This document shows positions 53,211-60,554 of a DNA stretch of 64,000 nt, piece by piece. The DNA comes from Deltaproteobacteria bacterium (GTDB lineage Bacteria > Bdellovibrionota_B > Oligoflexia > Oligoflexales > Bog-1112). Made by a program: the position numbers and the translations under genes. The stretch lies in the NCBI GenBank assembly GCA_947466225.1, contig CANIBL010000002.1:29290-93289 (forward strand). Direction: 5' to 3'. Position 1 is the first letter of the stretch, and the number at the start of each line of letters is the position of its first letter. Below the pieces are notes generated by a model that was not told where the DNA came from, searched no databases, and worked only from the letters and a program-made list of their open reading frames with translations.

Positions 53211-54223
53211 ATGCGATCTACAGAGAGGTCTCGCATGCAACGAAAGTGAGTAAGCGGGCATATTTGAGGGCCATGATCGCCGCAAGGTCGACAGGGTAAG
53301 CCTTCCACCTCCACTACCTGACTTCGTTCTGCTAGAGGGCCAAATCCCATGGCGGAAACGGTAGCTCCGAATAATGCCAATGTAGGAACATTACAAGCAG
53401 AGGCATAGTGTATGGGAGCGCTGTCATTGGAAATAACCAAATCGAGCTGGGGAAAGATCCAGCGTAAATCGAGAAAACTGGTGATTCCGGCTGTATTTAG
53501 CACCTGATCGGATCGTGGACCCACTGCCTCCAGCATTTGTGCAGCCAATGGCTGTTCTTCTTTTGCTCCCAGTAAGACAAGATTAAACCCGTGCTCTGCC
53601 AATCGGCGTGAGAGTGTGCAAAAGGATTCGATGGGCCAGCGTTTGGTACCCCATACGCTACCGGGGGCAATGCCGATTTTTTTTCGGGTTCGATTTTGTA
53701 AAAAGTTTTGCCAAGCTGGAATTGACGGGTTTTTCTCTACAGGAAAAAAAGGCCGGCTTGCGAGGATTTCTTCTCGAGAAATGCCCAAGGGTTCGAGCAG
53801 CAAGGCAATGCGGTGGGCCTCATGGAGTACCGCTACGCGAGATATTTGTACGGTAGCGCTGCAACCCAAGCTGGTTTCTGCGTAGGTGATAGAAGGAAAT
53901 TTCAGATAGCTGCGTAGCAAAGAAGAACGAAAACTTTTATGTGGCTGCAGCAATAGGGTATTCGCATGAGGTAGATGGGATTTGATGCGAGAAAATTCTT
54001 GTCGCGTCGATTTTTTCTTATCAAAAACCAAAATTTGGGAAATGCAAGGGTGCTGTTCCAACGCTTTTGCACCCACATGCGTAGTGATCAGGTGTTGCTT
54101 CCAAGAGGGAAAACGCTTCGCTATCAAAGACATTGCTGCGGTGGTGAGGATGATGTCCCCCAAAAAAGCAGTCTGCAGCCATACGACATGTTGAATGGTT
54201 TCGAGTTGCGGTAGCTGTTTCAC
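53174..54223 (-). CDS. waaF: ADP-heptose:LPS heptosyltransferase (GT9, WaaF-type)
   Basis: 349 residues. HVVWLQTAFLGDIILTTAAMSLIAKRFP at the N-terminus with Asp in place for acceptor activation, then IGIAPGSVWGTKRWPIESFCTLSRRLAEHGFNLVLLGAKEE and the donor site LVISNDSAPIHYASACNVPTLALFGATVSAMGFGP. This is the heptosyltransferase II pattern; it adds heptose to the LPS inner core. The start is GTG at 54223, overlapping the rimI stop (GTGA); a long open frame upstream lies within rimI in another phase. Confidence 0.88.
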   Translation of the reverse strand: MKQLPQLETIQHVVWLQTAFLGDIILTTAAMSLIAKRFPSWKQHLITTHVGAKALEQHPCISQILVFDKKKSTRQEFSRIKSHLPHANTLLLQPHKSFRSSLLRSYLKFPSITYAETSLGCSATVQISRVAVLHEAHRIALLLEPLGISREEILASRPFFPVEKNPSIPAWQNFLQNRTRKKIGIAPGSVWGTKRWPIESFCTLSRRLAEHGFNLVLLGAKEEQPLAAQMLEAVGPRSDQVLNTAGITSFLDLRWIFPQLDLVISNDSAPIHYASACNVPTLALFGATVSAMGFGPLAERSQVVEVEGLPCRPCGDHGPQICPLTHFRCMRDLSVDRIYNAALAMLMAI

Positions 54224-54702
54224 AGAGAGCAGATCTCCTTGGTAAAAATCACAGCATCTTCTCCATCTGCATAATATTTTTTGCGTACCTGTGTCTCTTG
54301 AAGACCGAGGTTGCGGTACAGTCTTTGTGCAGCTTGATTGCTGGCGCGTACTTCCAAGTAGAGTCGCTGGCAGGTGGGTATTTGTCGGAGTTGATGCTCC
54401 ATATATAGCGCGAGCGCTTTTCCCACGCCTTGCTGCCGATATAGAGGATCTGTAAAGATGTAGAGCAGCTCCCCATGTTCTATGCCTACCCAATAGAGCA
54501 GGCTTCCGATCCAAGTTTCCCCCATAGAGGCAACCAACAGGTGATATCGCCGGTCTTGTAAACTCCGGTGGGTTTCTTCCCAACTCCAAAACTGCCACTG
54601 CGTACAATGCTGCTGCAAGGCACTTTGTTCGTCATGCCCAGGCGGCCTCGGCCGTATGGGGGTCTCCCCCGTATCTGCCTTGTATTCTCGGATGGTAATC
54701 AC
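54220..54702 (-). CDS. rimI: RimI-like N-acetyltransferase with a repeat-encoded insert
   Basis: 160 residues, GNAT fold. ITIREYKAD forms strand 1; residues about 10-25 (TGETPIRPRPPGHDE) are encoded by a family B palindrome; helix 1 resumes with SALQQHC and FWSWEETHRSL. Then GELLYIFTDPLYRQQGVGKALALYM carries the acetyl-CoA loop (QQGVGKA), and the C-terminus RLYRNLGLQETQVRKKYYADGEDAVIFTKE matches RimI, which acetylates the N-terminus of S18. The start ATG overlaps the upstream stop by 4 nt, fixing the frame, so the repeat should be translated. Confidence 0.88.
   Translation of the reverse strand: MITIREYKADTGETPIRPRPPGHDEQSALQQHCTQWQFWSWEETHRSLQDRRYHLLVASMGETWIGSLLYWVGIEHGELLYIFTDPLYRQQGVGKALALYMEHQLRQIPTCQRLYLEVRASNQAAQRLYRNLGLQETQVRKKYYADGEDAVIFTKEICSL
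54630..54676. repeat. Family B palindromic repeat inside rimI
   Basis: CGTCATGCCCAGGCGGCC, short loop, GGCCGTATGGG and GGTCTCCCCCGTATC lie entirely within the rimI coding region (minus strand codons 10-25). The length keeps the frame and no stop codon is introduced. Confidence 0.85.
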
Positions 54703-55298
54703 GGTATGTTGGCTTTTTCGGAAAGGGGCTCTACTGGGATATAGGTGCTGGTGTTATCGAAAAAGCGACTGTGGAATTTTTTATCTAAGGTCGAAACCCA
54801 TTCAGTGACAGTGCTGAGTTTAGATTTGATGGATTTGGCATTTTGGATGATCAATACTTCTTCCAATACGTGTCGCAGTTCGGTGTCCTGTACTTCTAGT
54901 TGGCGCAGGGTCTTGGCAAGAGGTCCCGTTGCTTTGGCAATCGCCAATTTCTTCCAGTTGGTTTCAATGGATAGAACCGTCACTCGATAAAAGGGGGTAT
55001 TTTGCACCTCTTCCCAGATCAGCTTGTCATCGCGAAAATAGGTTCGAGCTTTTTCCCACTCTTGTACTGTCGGCACATTGGTATCAGGAAATAGTTCAGC
55101 CGCAAGAGCGAGGTACAATTCGCATTGCCGTTGGGTGTAGAAAGAACGTTCTTGGATCGAAAGCAACATACGATCCAGTATGCGAACGTCTTCTGTATTG
55201 TTATGAGGTTTTGCCCCCTTGCCTTCAAGGCCTGACAGAGAGAGGCCCAACAGAAGGAGGCAGAAACAAAAGAAAAGAGAGGAACTAGGCTTGTTCAT
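54699..55298 (-). CDS. Secreted protein of unknown function
   Basis: 199 residues. A signal peptide (about 1-23) rich in Leu, Phe and Cys ends near GLSLSGLEGK, then a helical charged protein: VRILDRMLLSIQERSFYTQRQCELYLALAAELFPD and ATGPLAKTLRQLEVQDTELRHVLEEVLIIQNA. No lipobox is clear. It overlaps the small protein upstream by 14 nt and rimI by 4 nt, so it is within a coupled operon with manA, rimI and the heptosyltransferase. Function unknown; an envelope role is inferred from context only. Confidence 0.7.
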   Translation of the reverse strand: MNKPSSSLFFCFCLLLLGLSLSGLEGKGAKPHNNTEDVRILDRMLLSIQERSFYTQRQCELYLALAAELFPDTNVPTVQEWEKARTYFRDDKLIWEEVQNTPFYRVTVLSIETNWKKLAIAKATGPLAKTLRQLEVQDTELRHVLEEVLIIQNAKSIKSKLSTVTEWVSTLDKKFHSRFFDNTSTYIPVEPLSEKANIP

Positions 55299-55479
55299 CG
55301 CAAAAATCCACCAAGCGAAGGGTCTTCATCTGGGCGAGAGTCAGCGTAGTAAGCAATCCGTCATCTTTGGAATCATCTTCTCGTGCGACGAGGTACTCCC
55401 CGCCCTGTGGGGTGGCGTGGTAGTTTAATACAACCCAGGTAAGCTTCTTATCGCGATCATATACTCGAAACGGAATCAT
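55285..55479 (-). CDS. Small conserved-looking cytoplasmic protein
   Basis: 64 residues: IPFRVYDRDKKLTWVVLNYHATPQGGEYLVAREDDSKDDG then LTLAQMKTLRLVDFCDE. It looks like a compact beta domain with no signal peptide. The start ATG 55479 has AAAGG about 9 nt upstream, and it overlaps the manA stop by 4 nt. An in-frame start 20 codons upstream would lie within manA and is less likely. The family is not known to me. Confidence 0.65.
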   Translation of the reverse strand: MIPFRVYDRDKKLTWVVLNYHATPQGGEYLVAREDDSKDDGLLTTLTLAQMKTLRLVDFCDEQA

Positions 55480-56543
55480 AGAGGTGCCTTTCTTGCTAAA
55501 AATTGTATCTGCGCTTGTGCAGGTAGTACCCACGCACATAAAGCGGTTTCCGTTGCCGTTACCAGAAGTGGGCTTGCATGAAAAGGGAGCAAAAACGATT
55601 GCCCCTTTTTTAGCTGGGTTCCCTGGGTTTCCAGTGTCCCCTCCAACACGAGACCCACTCCGTATCCCCCTTCTATCTGTATGTCACAGCTTTCTGTAGG
55701 GAGAAGCTCGAATAGACAGGTTTGGTAATAGGGGTTGGGCGGATAGCGCCAGCAGTTTCCTGCGGTCCCTACGGGGGCTTTGTGTGCGATACGGCGCAAA
55801 CTTTGGACAAAAGAGGGACCATACTGCTTCGGCGGATCTATGATGGCAAGGGATTCTTCGATATGCAGTTCTCGCGGAGTTCCGGTGGCGGAGTAGTGTC
55901 CTTGGGGGTCATAGGTGCGGTTCCAATCCCATAGGCGATAGGTTTTGCCAGTTTTGCCGGGTTGGAGTCGCTGTGGTTCCAAGATCATGACCCCCGGGCC
56001 AATGGCATGGCAAACGCCAGGAGCGATTTCGAAATAGTCTCCGCGAGTTACAGGAATGAACTGCAAGAGTGAAGTAAGATCTGCGCCAGAGCGAAGTTGG
56101 GTGTGTAACGCTGCTTTGGAAAGCCGCTGAGAAAAACCCAGGTACAGACCCGCGCCGGGTTCGGCATCCAGCACCAGCCAAGACTCAGGTTTGCCGCACT
56201 CTCCCGGTCGTAGGTTCGGATCGCCATCTTCCGGGTGAACTTGTACAGAAAGTGGGCTTGCTGCATGCAGAAGTTTAACGAGGATCTCACACGTGGTACT
56301 GTGCGCCGCCAATTGGGGGGAAAGCACCGCCTCTGCATGGTCGCGTATGAAATCAATGAGACTCTCGCCGGTGGTGAGAAGAAGAGAGGGGAATGTCGGG
56401 TCGCAGGAAAACTCCCAACTTTCTCCAATGGCAACAGTACCTAGTGAGGGGATTAGGTCTTTTTTATAGGTCGTACTGATGGCAGTACCAGCCCACGGGG
56501 TTTTTTGCTGGGAGGTAAACCGATCCGGTCGTAGCAGGATCAC
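55476..56543 (-). CDS. manA: Mannose-6-phosphate isomerase, class I
   Basis: 355 residues if starting at GTG 56543, where family members begin (ILLRPDRFTSQQKTPWAGTAI). Zinc ligand segments: SPLSVQVHPEDGDPN, GKPESWLVLDAEPGAGLYLGF and GVCHAIGPGVMILEPQ. A C-terminal beta domain follows. It interconverts fructose 6-phosphate and mannose 6-phosphate, supplying GDP-mannose or heptose precursors. An ATG at 56612 would add 23 unconserved residues; neither start has a good ribosome-binding site. A family A repeat lies upstream. It leads the coupled operon ending in the heptosyltransferase. Confidence 0.88.
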   Translation of the reverse strand: MILLRPDRFTSQQKTPWAGTAISTTYKKDLIPSLGTVAIGESWEFSCDPTFPSLLLTTGESLIDFIRDHAEAVLSPQLAAHSTTCEILVKLLHAASPLSVQVHPEDGDPNLRPGECGKPESWLVLDAEPGAGLYLGFSQRLSKAALHTQLRSGADLTSLLQFIPVTRGDYFEIAPGVCHAIGPGVMILEPQRLQPGKTGKTYRLWDWNRTYDPQGHYSATGTPRELHIEESLAIIDPPKQYGPSFVQSLRRIAHKAPVGTAGNCWRYPPNPYYQTCLFELLPTESCDIQIEGGYGVGLVLEGTLETQGTQLKKGQSFLLPFHASPLLVTATETALCAWVLPAQAQIQFLARKAPL

Positions 56544-56638
56544 TTTGTTTGTTGAAGGATGGCAAGACAAGGGGGGTGTACTCCGTAAATAACGTACGGT
56601 TGAGTGTATCATATTATTTGGGGGTTTTTTACTGGGTT

Positions 56639-56671
56639 GTTTTTGCGGAACCAACTGCGTAGTTTCCGCAC
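56639..56671. repeat. Family A palindromic repeat, copy 5
   Basis: TTTTTGCGGAA, core CCAACTGCGTAGT, TTCCGCA; stems 56644-56650 and 56664-56670. It lies in the manA leader. An open frame running through it into manA exists but is unlikely to be used. Confidence 0.75.
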
Positions 56672-56916
56672 CTCCTTGCCAAGCATGAGAGAGAAACAAA
56701 AGCTGGAAAAGCATTTCATGGAGAGACACGGCCGGCGCTCAGGCAGAATCTTCCCACCTCTCAAAATCGCAGATTGAATTCACATCATGGACACCCAATT
56801 TTGTGGCTGCGATTTGTGACCCGTTGGGCCCCTGCTGCCTGGCTGCCCGTGTCCCATGCTGCGACTCTTCCCCAAGCTCTGGTTTTTTCTCCTCTCCAAC
56901 CTCCGGCAAGGAAGGG
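56672..56916. other. Intergenic stretch between manA and the HIT gene
   Basis: About 245 bp between two family A repeats, with no convincing gene. Open frames on both strands run through the repeats and show no recognised motif. One minus-strand frame has a protein-like tail (HDVNSICDFERWEDS) but no credible start, so a gene remnant is possible. Confidence 0.3.
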
Positions 56917-56947
56917 TTTGGGAAAACTGCGCAGCTGGTTTCCCAAA
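56917..56947. repeat. Family A palindromic repeat, copy 6
   Basis: TTTGGGAA (56917-56924), core AACTGCGCAGCTGGT, TTCCCAAA (56940-56947), flanked by an A-rich 3' side. It lies just after the HIT gene stop. Confidence 0.85.
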
Positions 56948-56964
56948 AAACAAACCCAAAAAAA

Positions 56965-57309
56965 TTACCCTGGAGGCCACTCCATCTGCCGCCCACCCAA
57001 AATATGAGCATGCACATATGCCACAGTTTGTTGCCCGTATTTCCCCTGGTTGAAGACCACGCGGTAACCAGCTGCATCTAAACCAAGATGGGTGGCGACT
57101 TTTGCCACTGCCACCATATAGGCGCCGATGTCTTCTGAAGAGGCGCCTGAAAATGCTTGTATACCGGGTTGTTTTTTCTTTGGAATCACCAGGACATGAA
57201 CGGGTGCTTGGGGGTGGAGGTCATGAAAAGCCAAGACATGGTCATCCTCATACGCGATTTTGGCTGGGATTTCTCTGCGCAGAATTTTGTCAAAAATGGT
57301 ATCTTCCAT
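56965..57309 (-). CDS. HIT (HINT-type) purine nucleotide hydrolase family protein
   Basis: 114 residues starting at ATG 57309. DTIFDKILRREIPAKIAYEDDHVLAFHDLHPQAPVHVLVIPKK is the HINT N-terminus. The His triad region reads QQTVAYVHAHILGGRQMEWPPG; standard HINT has HVHLHVLGGRQM, so the first His is Tyr while the catalytic middle His and the last His remain. The family hydrolyses adenosine phosphoramidates. A longer open frame upstream adds unconserved residues. Confidence 0.92.
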   Translation of the reverse strand: MEDTIFDKILRREIPAKIAYEDDHVLAFHDLHPQAPVHVLVIPKKKQPGIQAFSGASSEDIGAYMVAVAKVATHLGLDAAGYRVVFNQGKYGQQTVAYVHAHILGGRQMEWPPG

Positions 57310-57381
57310 GACGCGGCTACTCCTGCTACCATAGGTCGTGTCGGGCTGTTTTTCTATCTCTTCTACTGCTGAGACGCCACT

Positions 57382-57642
57382 ATGACGTATAAGAAAATTC
57401 TTGTCGATAATATTGTATGCACCCGTAGGTTTCATATTGCGTATGATACAGAGGGCGCTACGCTACCTCAGGTAACCCTTCAGTGCCCGCATTGTGGTAT
57501 CGTGGTTTTTCAAGAAGAAAACCACCCTCGCGCCGCATTGATACGGGAGGAAAATTTGGTACAAACAGCAGAATTAAGCGAAAATCGCCTGCAAAATTGT
57601 CACTTTCGAGATACGTTTTCTCCCACCCCAGTCGAGAAATAA
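57382..57642 (+). CDS. Small protein of unknown function with a CxxC pair
   Basis: 86 residues, soluble. VTLQCPHCGIVVFQEENHPRAALIREENLVQTAELSENRLQNCHFRDTF includes CPHC, possibly half of a zinc site, and later a single Cys and His. It starts 72 bp from the divergent HIT gene and ends 6 nt before the amidotransferase gene, so it is probably cotranscribed with it. No family recognised. Confidence 0.6.
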   Translation: MTYKKILVDNIVCTRRFHIAYDTEGATLPQVTLQCPHCGIVVFQEENHPRAALIREENLVQTAELSENRLQNCHFRDTFSPTPVEK

Positions 57643-57648
57643 TTTCTT

Positions 57649-58320
57649 ATGGCAACGATTTCCTTTGCTCCGACATTGTTTGTTATCGATCCTGGGACGT
57701 GCGTACCTGAAGTAGAGTGCTTCAATGCAATCTCGTGCAGAAGCCCACTGAAAACCAGTTACCATTTGCCCGCCCTTTTTGGTTGTGAATCTCTAGAGGA
57801 TCCATATCAAGGGGCGTGCGCAGGAGTTTTGTTACTTGGCAGTCGTTCCAGCGTAACAGAAAATTTTCCCTGGCAGAAAAAATTGGAAATTTGGTTGGAC
57901 CATAAAATCCAAGCGGGTACCCCGGTATTTGGCATTTGCTATGGCCATCAGTTCTTGGCTCATATGTTTGGGGGACGTGTCGAGTTCATGAAGCTCAAAC
58001 ACAAAGGTACGAGAAAGATTGCGTTACAGAGTGATTCAAGGTTGCAGTGGAAAGCGCAAACAGGTCCATTGGTTGTTTCTCATGAAGAGTGTGTGACTCA
58101 ACTGCCCTCTGGCCTTGTTTCGTGGGGGACAAGCGATCTATATGAGAGTGAAGCATTGCGTTCCGATTCGCTTCCAATTTGGGGCGTGCAACCTCATCCG
58201 GAGGCATTACCTTGCTTTGCGGCGCGAGGGGGCTTTTCTGTAGACCAGATAGAGGCGTATACTTTTGGGTACGCGTTGGTCGATGCCTTTCTTCATTATG
58301 CAAAAAAATGCAGTGCATAA
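57649..58320 (+). CDS. Class I glutamine amidotransferase
   Basis: 223 residues. The nucleophile elbow is TPVFGICYGHQFLAHMFGG (Cys near residue 100), and the His-Glu pair is in GVQPHPEALP. It resembles stand-alone GMP synthase-like or gamma-glutamyl hydrolase-like amidotransferases that act as glutaminase or on small peptides. No synthase domain or partner gene is near, so the acceptor is unknown. Confidence 0.85.
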   Translation: MATISFAPTLFVIDPGTCVPEVECFNAISCRSPLKTSYHLPALFGCESLEDPYQGACAGVLLLGSRSSVTENFPWQKKLEIWLDHKIQAGTPVFGICYGHQFLAHMFGGRVEFMKLKHKGTRKIALQSDSRLQWKAQTGPLVVSHEECVTQLPSGLVSWGTSDLYESEALRSDSLPIWGVQPHPEALPCFAARGGFSVDQIEAYTFGYALVDAFLHYAKKCSA

Positions 58321-58333
58321 AAGGGGGCCTTGC

Positions 58334-59275
58334 GTGCGTACATTTCATCCCCTCCAAGTGGTGCTTTGTTTTTTCCTCTGTTTGATGGCGCTGAGTCGAT
58401 TGGTATGGATGCAGTTGCATCCGTATGAGGCTCATCTCACGTCTCCTGTATATGCCTTGATGCAACAAACCCAAGCGCTACAACCTTGTGCCTCTCTCGA
58501 GGAAATCCTTCGCCTCAATGAAACCGAGCAGAAAGTATCCAACTATGAGGGCCCTTTATCTTTTTTCTACCAAGGGTTTTTAACGGCAAAATGCGCATGG
58601 GGGACTCCCTTTTCCCTCCAAGATTTGATGCGACTGAACCTGTGGCTTATTGTAGGGATGAGTCTATTGGTATTGCTATGGATGAGGGTCCTCTTGGGGA
58701 GTTGGTTGCAGGCGAGTGTCATTGCAGTAGCATTGCTGTTTCGAAACTCGCTGGTGTCTCGGATTTATTTGGTATCCCTTCAATCCTGGGCGTCTTTTCT
58801 GCTGTTGATCGGTCTATGTCTTTTGGCCGTATTTTTCCGGATGCGGCTTCGATGGAATTGGGCTGTGTTCCTCTTGCTCCTGCTTCTCTGGGGTGGGCAC
58901 AGGGGGATACAGTGGCAAGATATTGATGTGACACACTTGGGGGAGCAGGTATTTTGGTCCCGGTGGATCTCCCCTATGGTGGAGTGCTTGGATTTTCAGT
59001 ACATATACAGTGCGGTTTTTGTGATGGGTGCTGGTAAATGGCCTACAACTTCTGGTGCATTGCAAAAGTCACTGCAACAGTTTGGAGGGATTTGTCTCTG
59101 CCTCTTTGGATATTCTCTTCTTGCTTCTTTACAGAAGGGTACGTCATTGGGTACGAGTTGGAACATGGTGATTGTGGTGGAGCCCCTTATCATCGTATAT
59201 GGTATCGCCATTTTGTTTCAATGGGTGCAACCTCGTGTCGGGGACTCTCTCTTTTCTGGAAAGGTGAGCGAATGA
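58334..59275 (+). CDS. Multi-spanning membrane protein of unknown function
   Basis: 313 residues. The start GTG 58334 has AAGGGGG upstream. An N-terminal membrane helix is followed by about 80 extracytoplasmic residues (ending SFFYQGFLTAK), then about six hydrophobic segments from about residue 110, e.g. LWLIVGMSLLVLLWMRVLLG, ASFLLLIGLCLLAVFF and WAVFLLLLLLWGG. A first-loop layout of this kind is seen in lipid-linked glycosyltransferases (GT-C), but no DxD-type motif convinces me. It overlaps the next lipoprotein gene by 4 nt (ATGA). Confidence 0.65.
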   Translation: MRTFHPLQVVLCFFLCLMALSRLVWMQLHPYEAHLTSPVYALMQQTQALQPCASLEEILRLNETEQKVSNYEGPLSFFYQGFLTAKCAWGTPFSLQDLMRLNLWLIVGMSLLVLLWMRVLLGSWLQASVIAVALLFRNSLVSRIYLVSLQSWASFLLLIGLCLLAVFFRMRLRWNWAVFLLLLLLWGGHRGIQWQDIDVTHLGEQVFWSRWISPMVECLDFQYIYSAVFVMGAGKWPTTSGALQKSLQQFGGICLCLFGYSLLASLQKGTSLGTSWNMVIVVEPLIIVYGIAILFQWVQPRVGDSLFSGKVSE

Positions 59276-60042
59276 AGTGGATTTTAGGTATGATGATGAG
59301 TACCGTACTTTCTTGTACAACTCCATCTATGCAGGAGCCGAGGCCAGAACCTACTTTGAGTATAATCAAACTCGAAGTGCCGACAAGTGCTTGCCATCGC
59401 TTTGCTCAACCGATTCCGGGCTTTTTACCCACCCACTCCGTTATGGTTACACGGTTTCTTAAAACGTGTGCGCTAGAAGGTGGGGGTACAGGGCTTCAAG
59501 AAAACTCTCCTTTTGTTGCCATGGGATTTCCTTGTGCAGGCGGAGAGGGCAAGATGGAAGTAACGGGGTATTACTATAGTCCGAAGATGGTGCGATTTGT
59601 CTTAGATACTGCTTGTTCGATGATCACCACATCTCAAGAAAAAATCCGACAAGCAGCGGTTCAAACTTGGGGTCTGGCGCCTACAACCTCTTTGCTTGCT
59701 ATTAACCCATTTGCGGTGCAGTACTGGGAAATCCCCGGATTTGAGGAGGCCGATGTGGGTACTTTCTTGGAGCTTCGATCTATCGAGGGGCAAGCCAAGC
59801 GTTGGAATCCCATTATAAAAGGGCAGCCCATTGAGGTCAGGTTGTATGGGCGGGAGAATGCCTGGGTACAGGAAAATGTGGTGTATGAAATCCGAGGGGA
59901 GCTCCATGTGGTGGCTCAACATCGATTTCAACTGCGGGTCAAACACGCCAAAGCGATGACCAAGGACGAAGAAAAAGTTGTGCTGATGCGTTGTAAAGCC
60001 ATACAGCCAGCTCGAGATTGTACACAAGTATTTCTACCTTGA
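59272..60042 (+). CDS. Putative lipoprotein of unknown function
   Basis: 256 residues. A short lipoprotein signal ends in VLSC (Cys15). The mature protein has several Cys (SACHRF, KTCALEGG, GFPCAGGEG, DTACSMI, MRCKAI, RDCTQ), suggesting disulfides outside the cytoplasm. Its ATG overlaps the preceding membrane-protein stop by 4 nt, so the two probably act together. No family recognised. Confidence 0.65.
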   Translation: MKWILGMMMSTVLSCTTPSMQEPRPEPTLSIIKLEVPTSACHRFAQPIPGFLPTHSVMVTRFLKTCALEGGGTGLQENSPFVAMGFPCAGGEGKMEVTGYYYSPKMVRFVLDTACSMITTSQEKIRQAAVQTWGLAPTTSLLAINPFAVQYWEIPGFEEADVGTFLELRSIEGQAKRWNPIIKGQPIEVRLYGRENAWVQENVVYEIRGELHVVAQHRFQLRVKHAKAMTKDEEKVVLMRCKAIQPARDCTQVFLP

Positions 60043-60053
60043 GGAGGCTTGTT

Positions 60054-60470
60054 CTATCCCTCATCCCCAGCAACCTTCCGTCGCGTCGGAGATTCCCTTT
60101 GATTACGTGAGAGTTGGATGGTGGTTTTAAGTTCGCTACTATCGGATAGTTCGAGGGGCACTTGTAAGAGACGATTGGCTTGCAGTCGATTTTTACCCCG
60201 TCTCTTTTGAATCGAGAGAGCCAACGTTGTGCCGGGGTGGGTTTGCACAATGCCGCGCCATTCACCAAAGGAATCGGTGACTCCTCGTTGGGTTTTTTCG
60301 ATATGAATTTGTGAGCCGGCCACTGGATGGCCGCCGTCATCAATGGCAGTGATTTCTATGTAGAGGGGCTGTAAGGGAGCAATCGGTACCCGGCGGTAGT
60401 GGGCGTACCCATATACGGAAGCGCCGCAGATACTGAGCGTGAGTGCCATAAGGCTAAGTCGGTTTCGCAT
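60054..60470 (-). CDS. Membrane-anchored small beta-domain protein, C-terminus encoded by a repeat
   Basis: 138 residues. An N-terminal membrane anchor or uncleaved signal (about 5-22) is followed by a beta-rich region resembling carboxypeptidase regulatory-like or transthyretin-like domains: LYIEITAIDDGGHPVAGSQIHIEKTQRGVTDSFGEWRGIV. The last 14 or so residues (RESPTRRKVAGDEG) are translated from a family B palindrome. Convergent with the lipoprotein gene at 60042. Confidence 0.65.
   Translation of the reverse strand: MRNRLSLMALTLSICGASVYGYAHYRRVPIAPLQPLYIEITAIDDGGHPVAGSQIHIEKTQRGVTDSFGEWRGIVQTHPGTTLALSIQKRRGKNRLQANRLLQVPLELSDSSELKTTIQLSRNQRESPTRRKVAGDEG
60059..60099. repeat. Family B palindromic repeat forming the end of a coding region
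   Basis: CTCATCCCCAGCAACC...GTCGCGTCGGAGATTCCC; relates to CGTCATCCCCAGCGAC...GTCGCGTATGGGCTCCC at 37.5 kb. It overlaps the last 14 or so codons of the minus-strand gene, whose TAG lies at 60054-60056. Confidence 0.7.
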
Positions 60471-60554
60471 AAAAAAATTCGCTATTTGGGGAGAGGCGCG
60501 ATACGCTTATTTCTCTCTTTATTTTAATCGTAGCCTGCAACAGCAGGAGTCAAA

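Noticed and set aside
53607..53890. Plus-strand frames opposite the heptosyltransferase gene
   Set aside because: They are antisense to a well-supported gene and show no family features.
56739..57077. Minus-strand frame between manA and the HIT gene
   Set aside because: Its first half overlaps the HIT gene in another phase and the middle is repeat sequence; the protein-like tail alone is not enough to call a gene.
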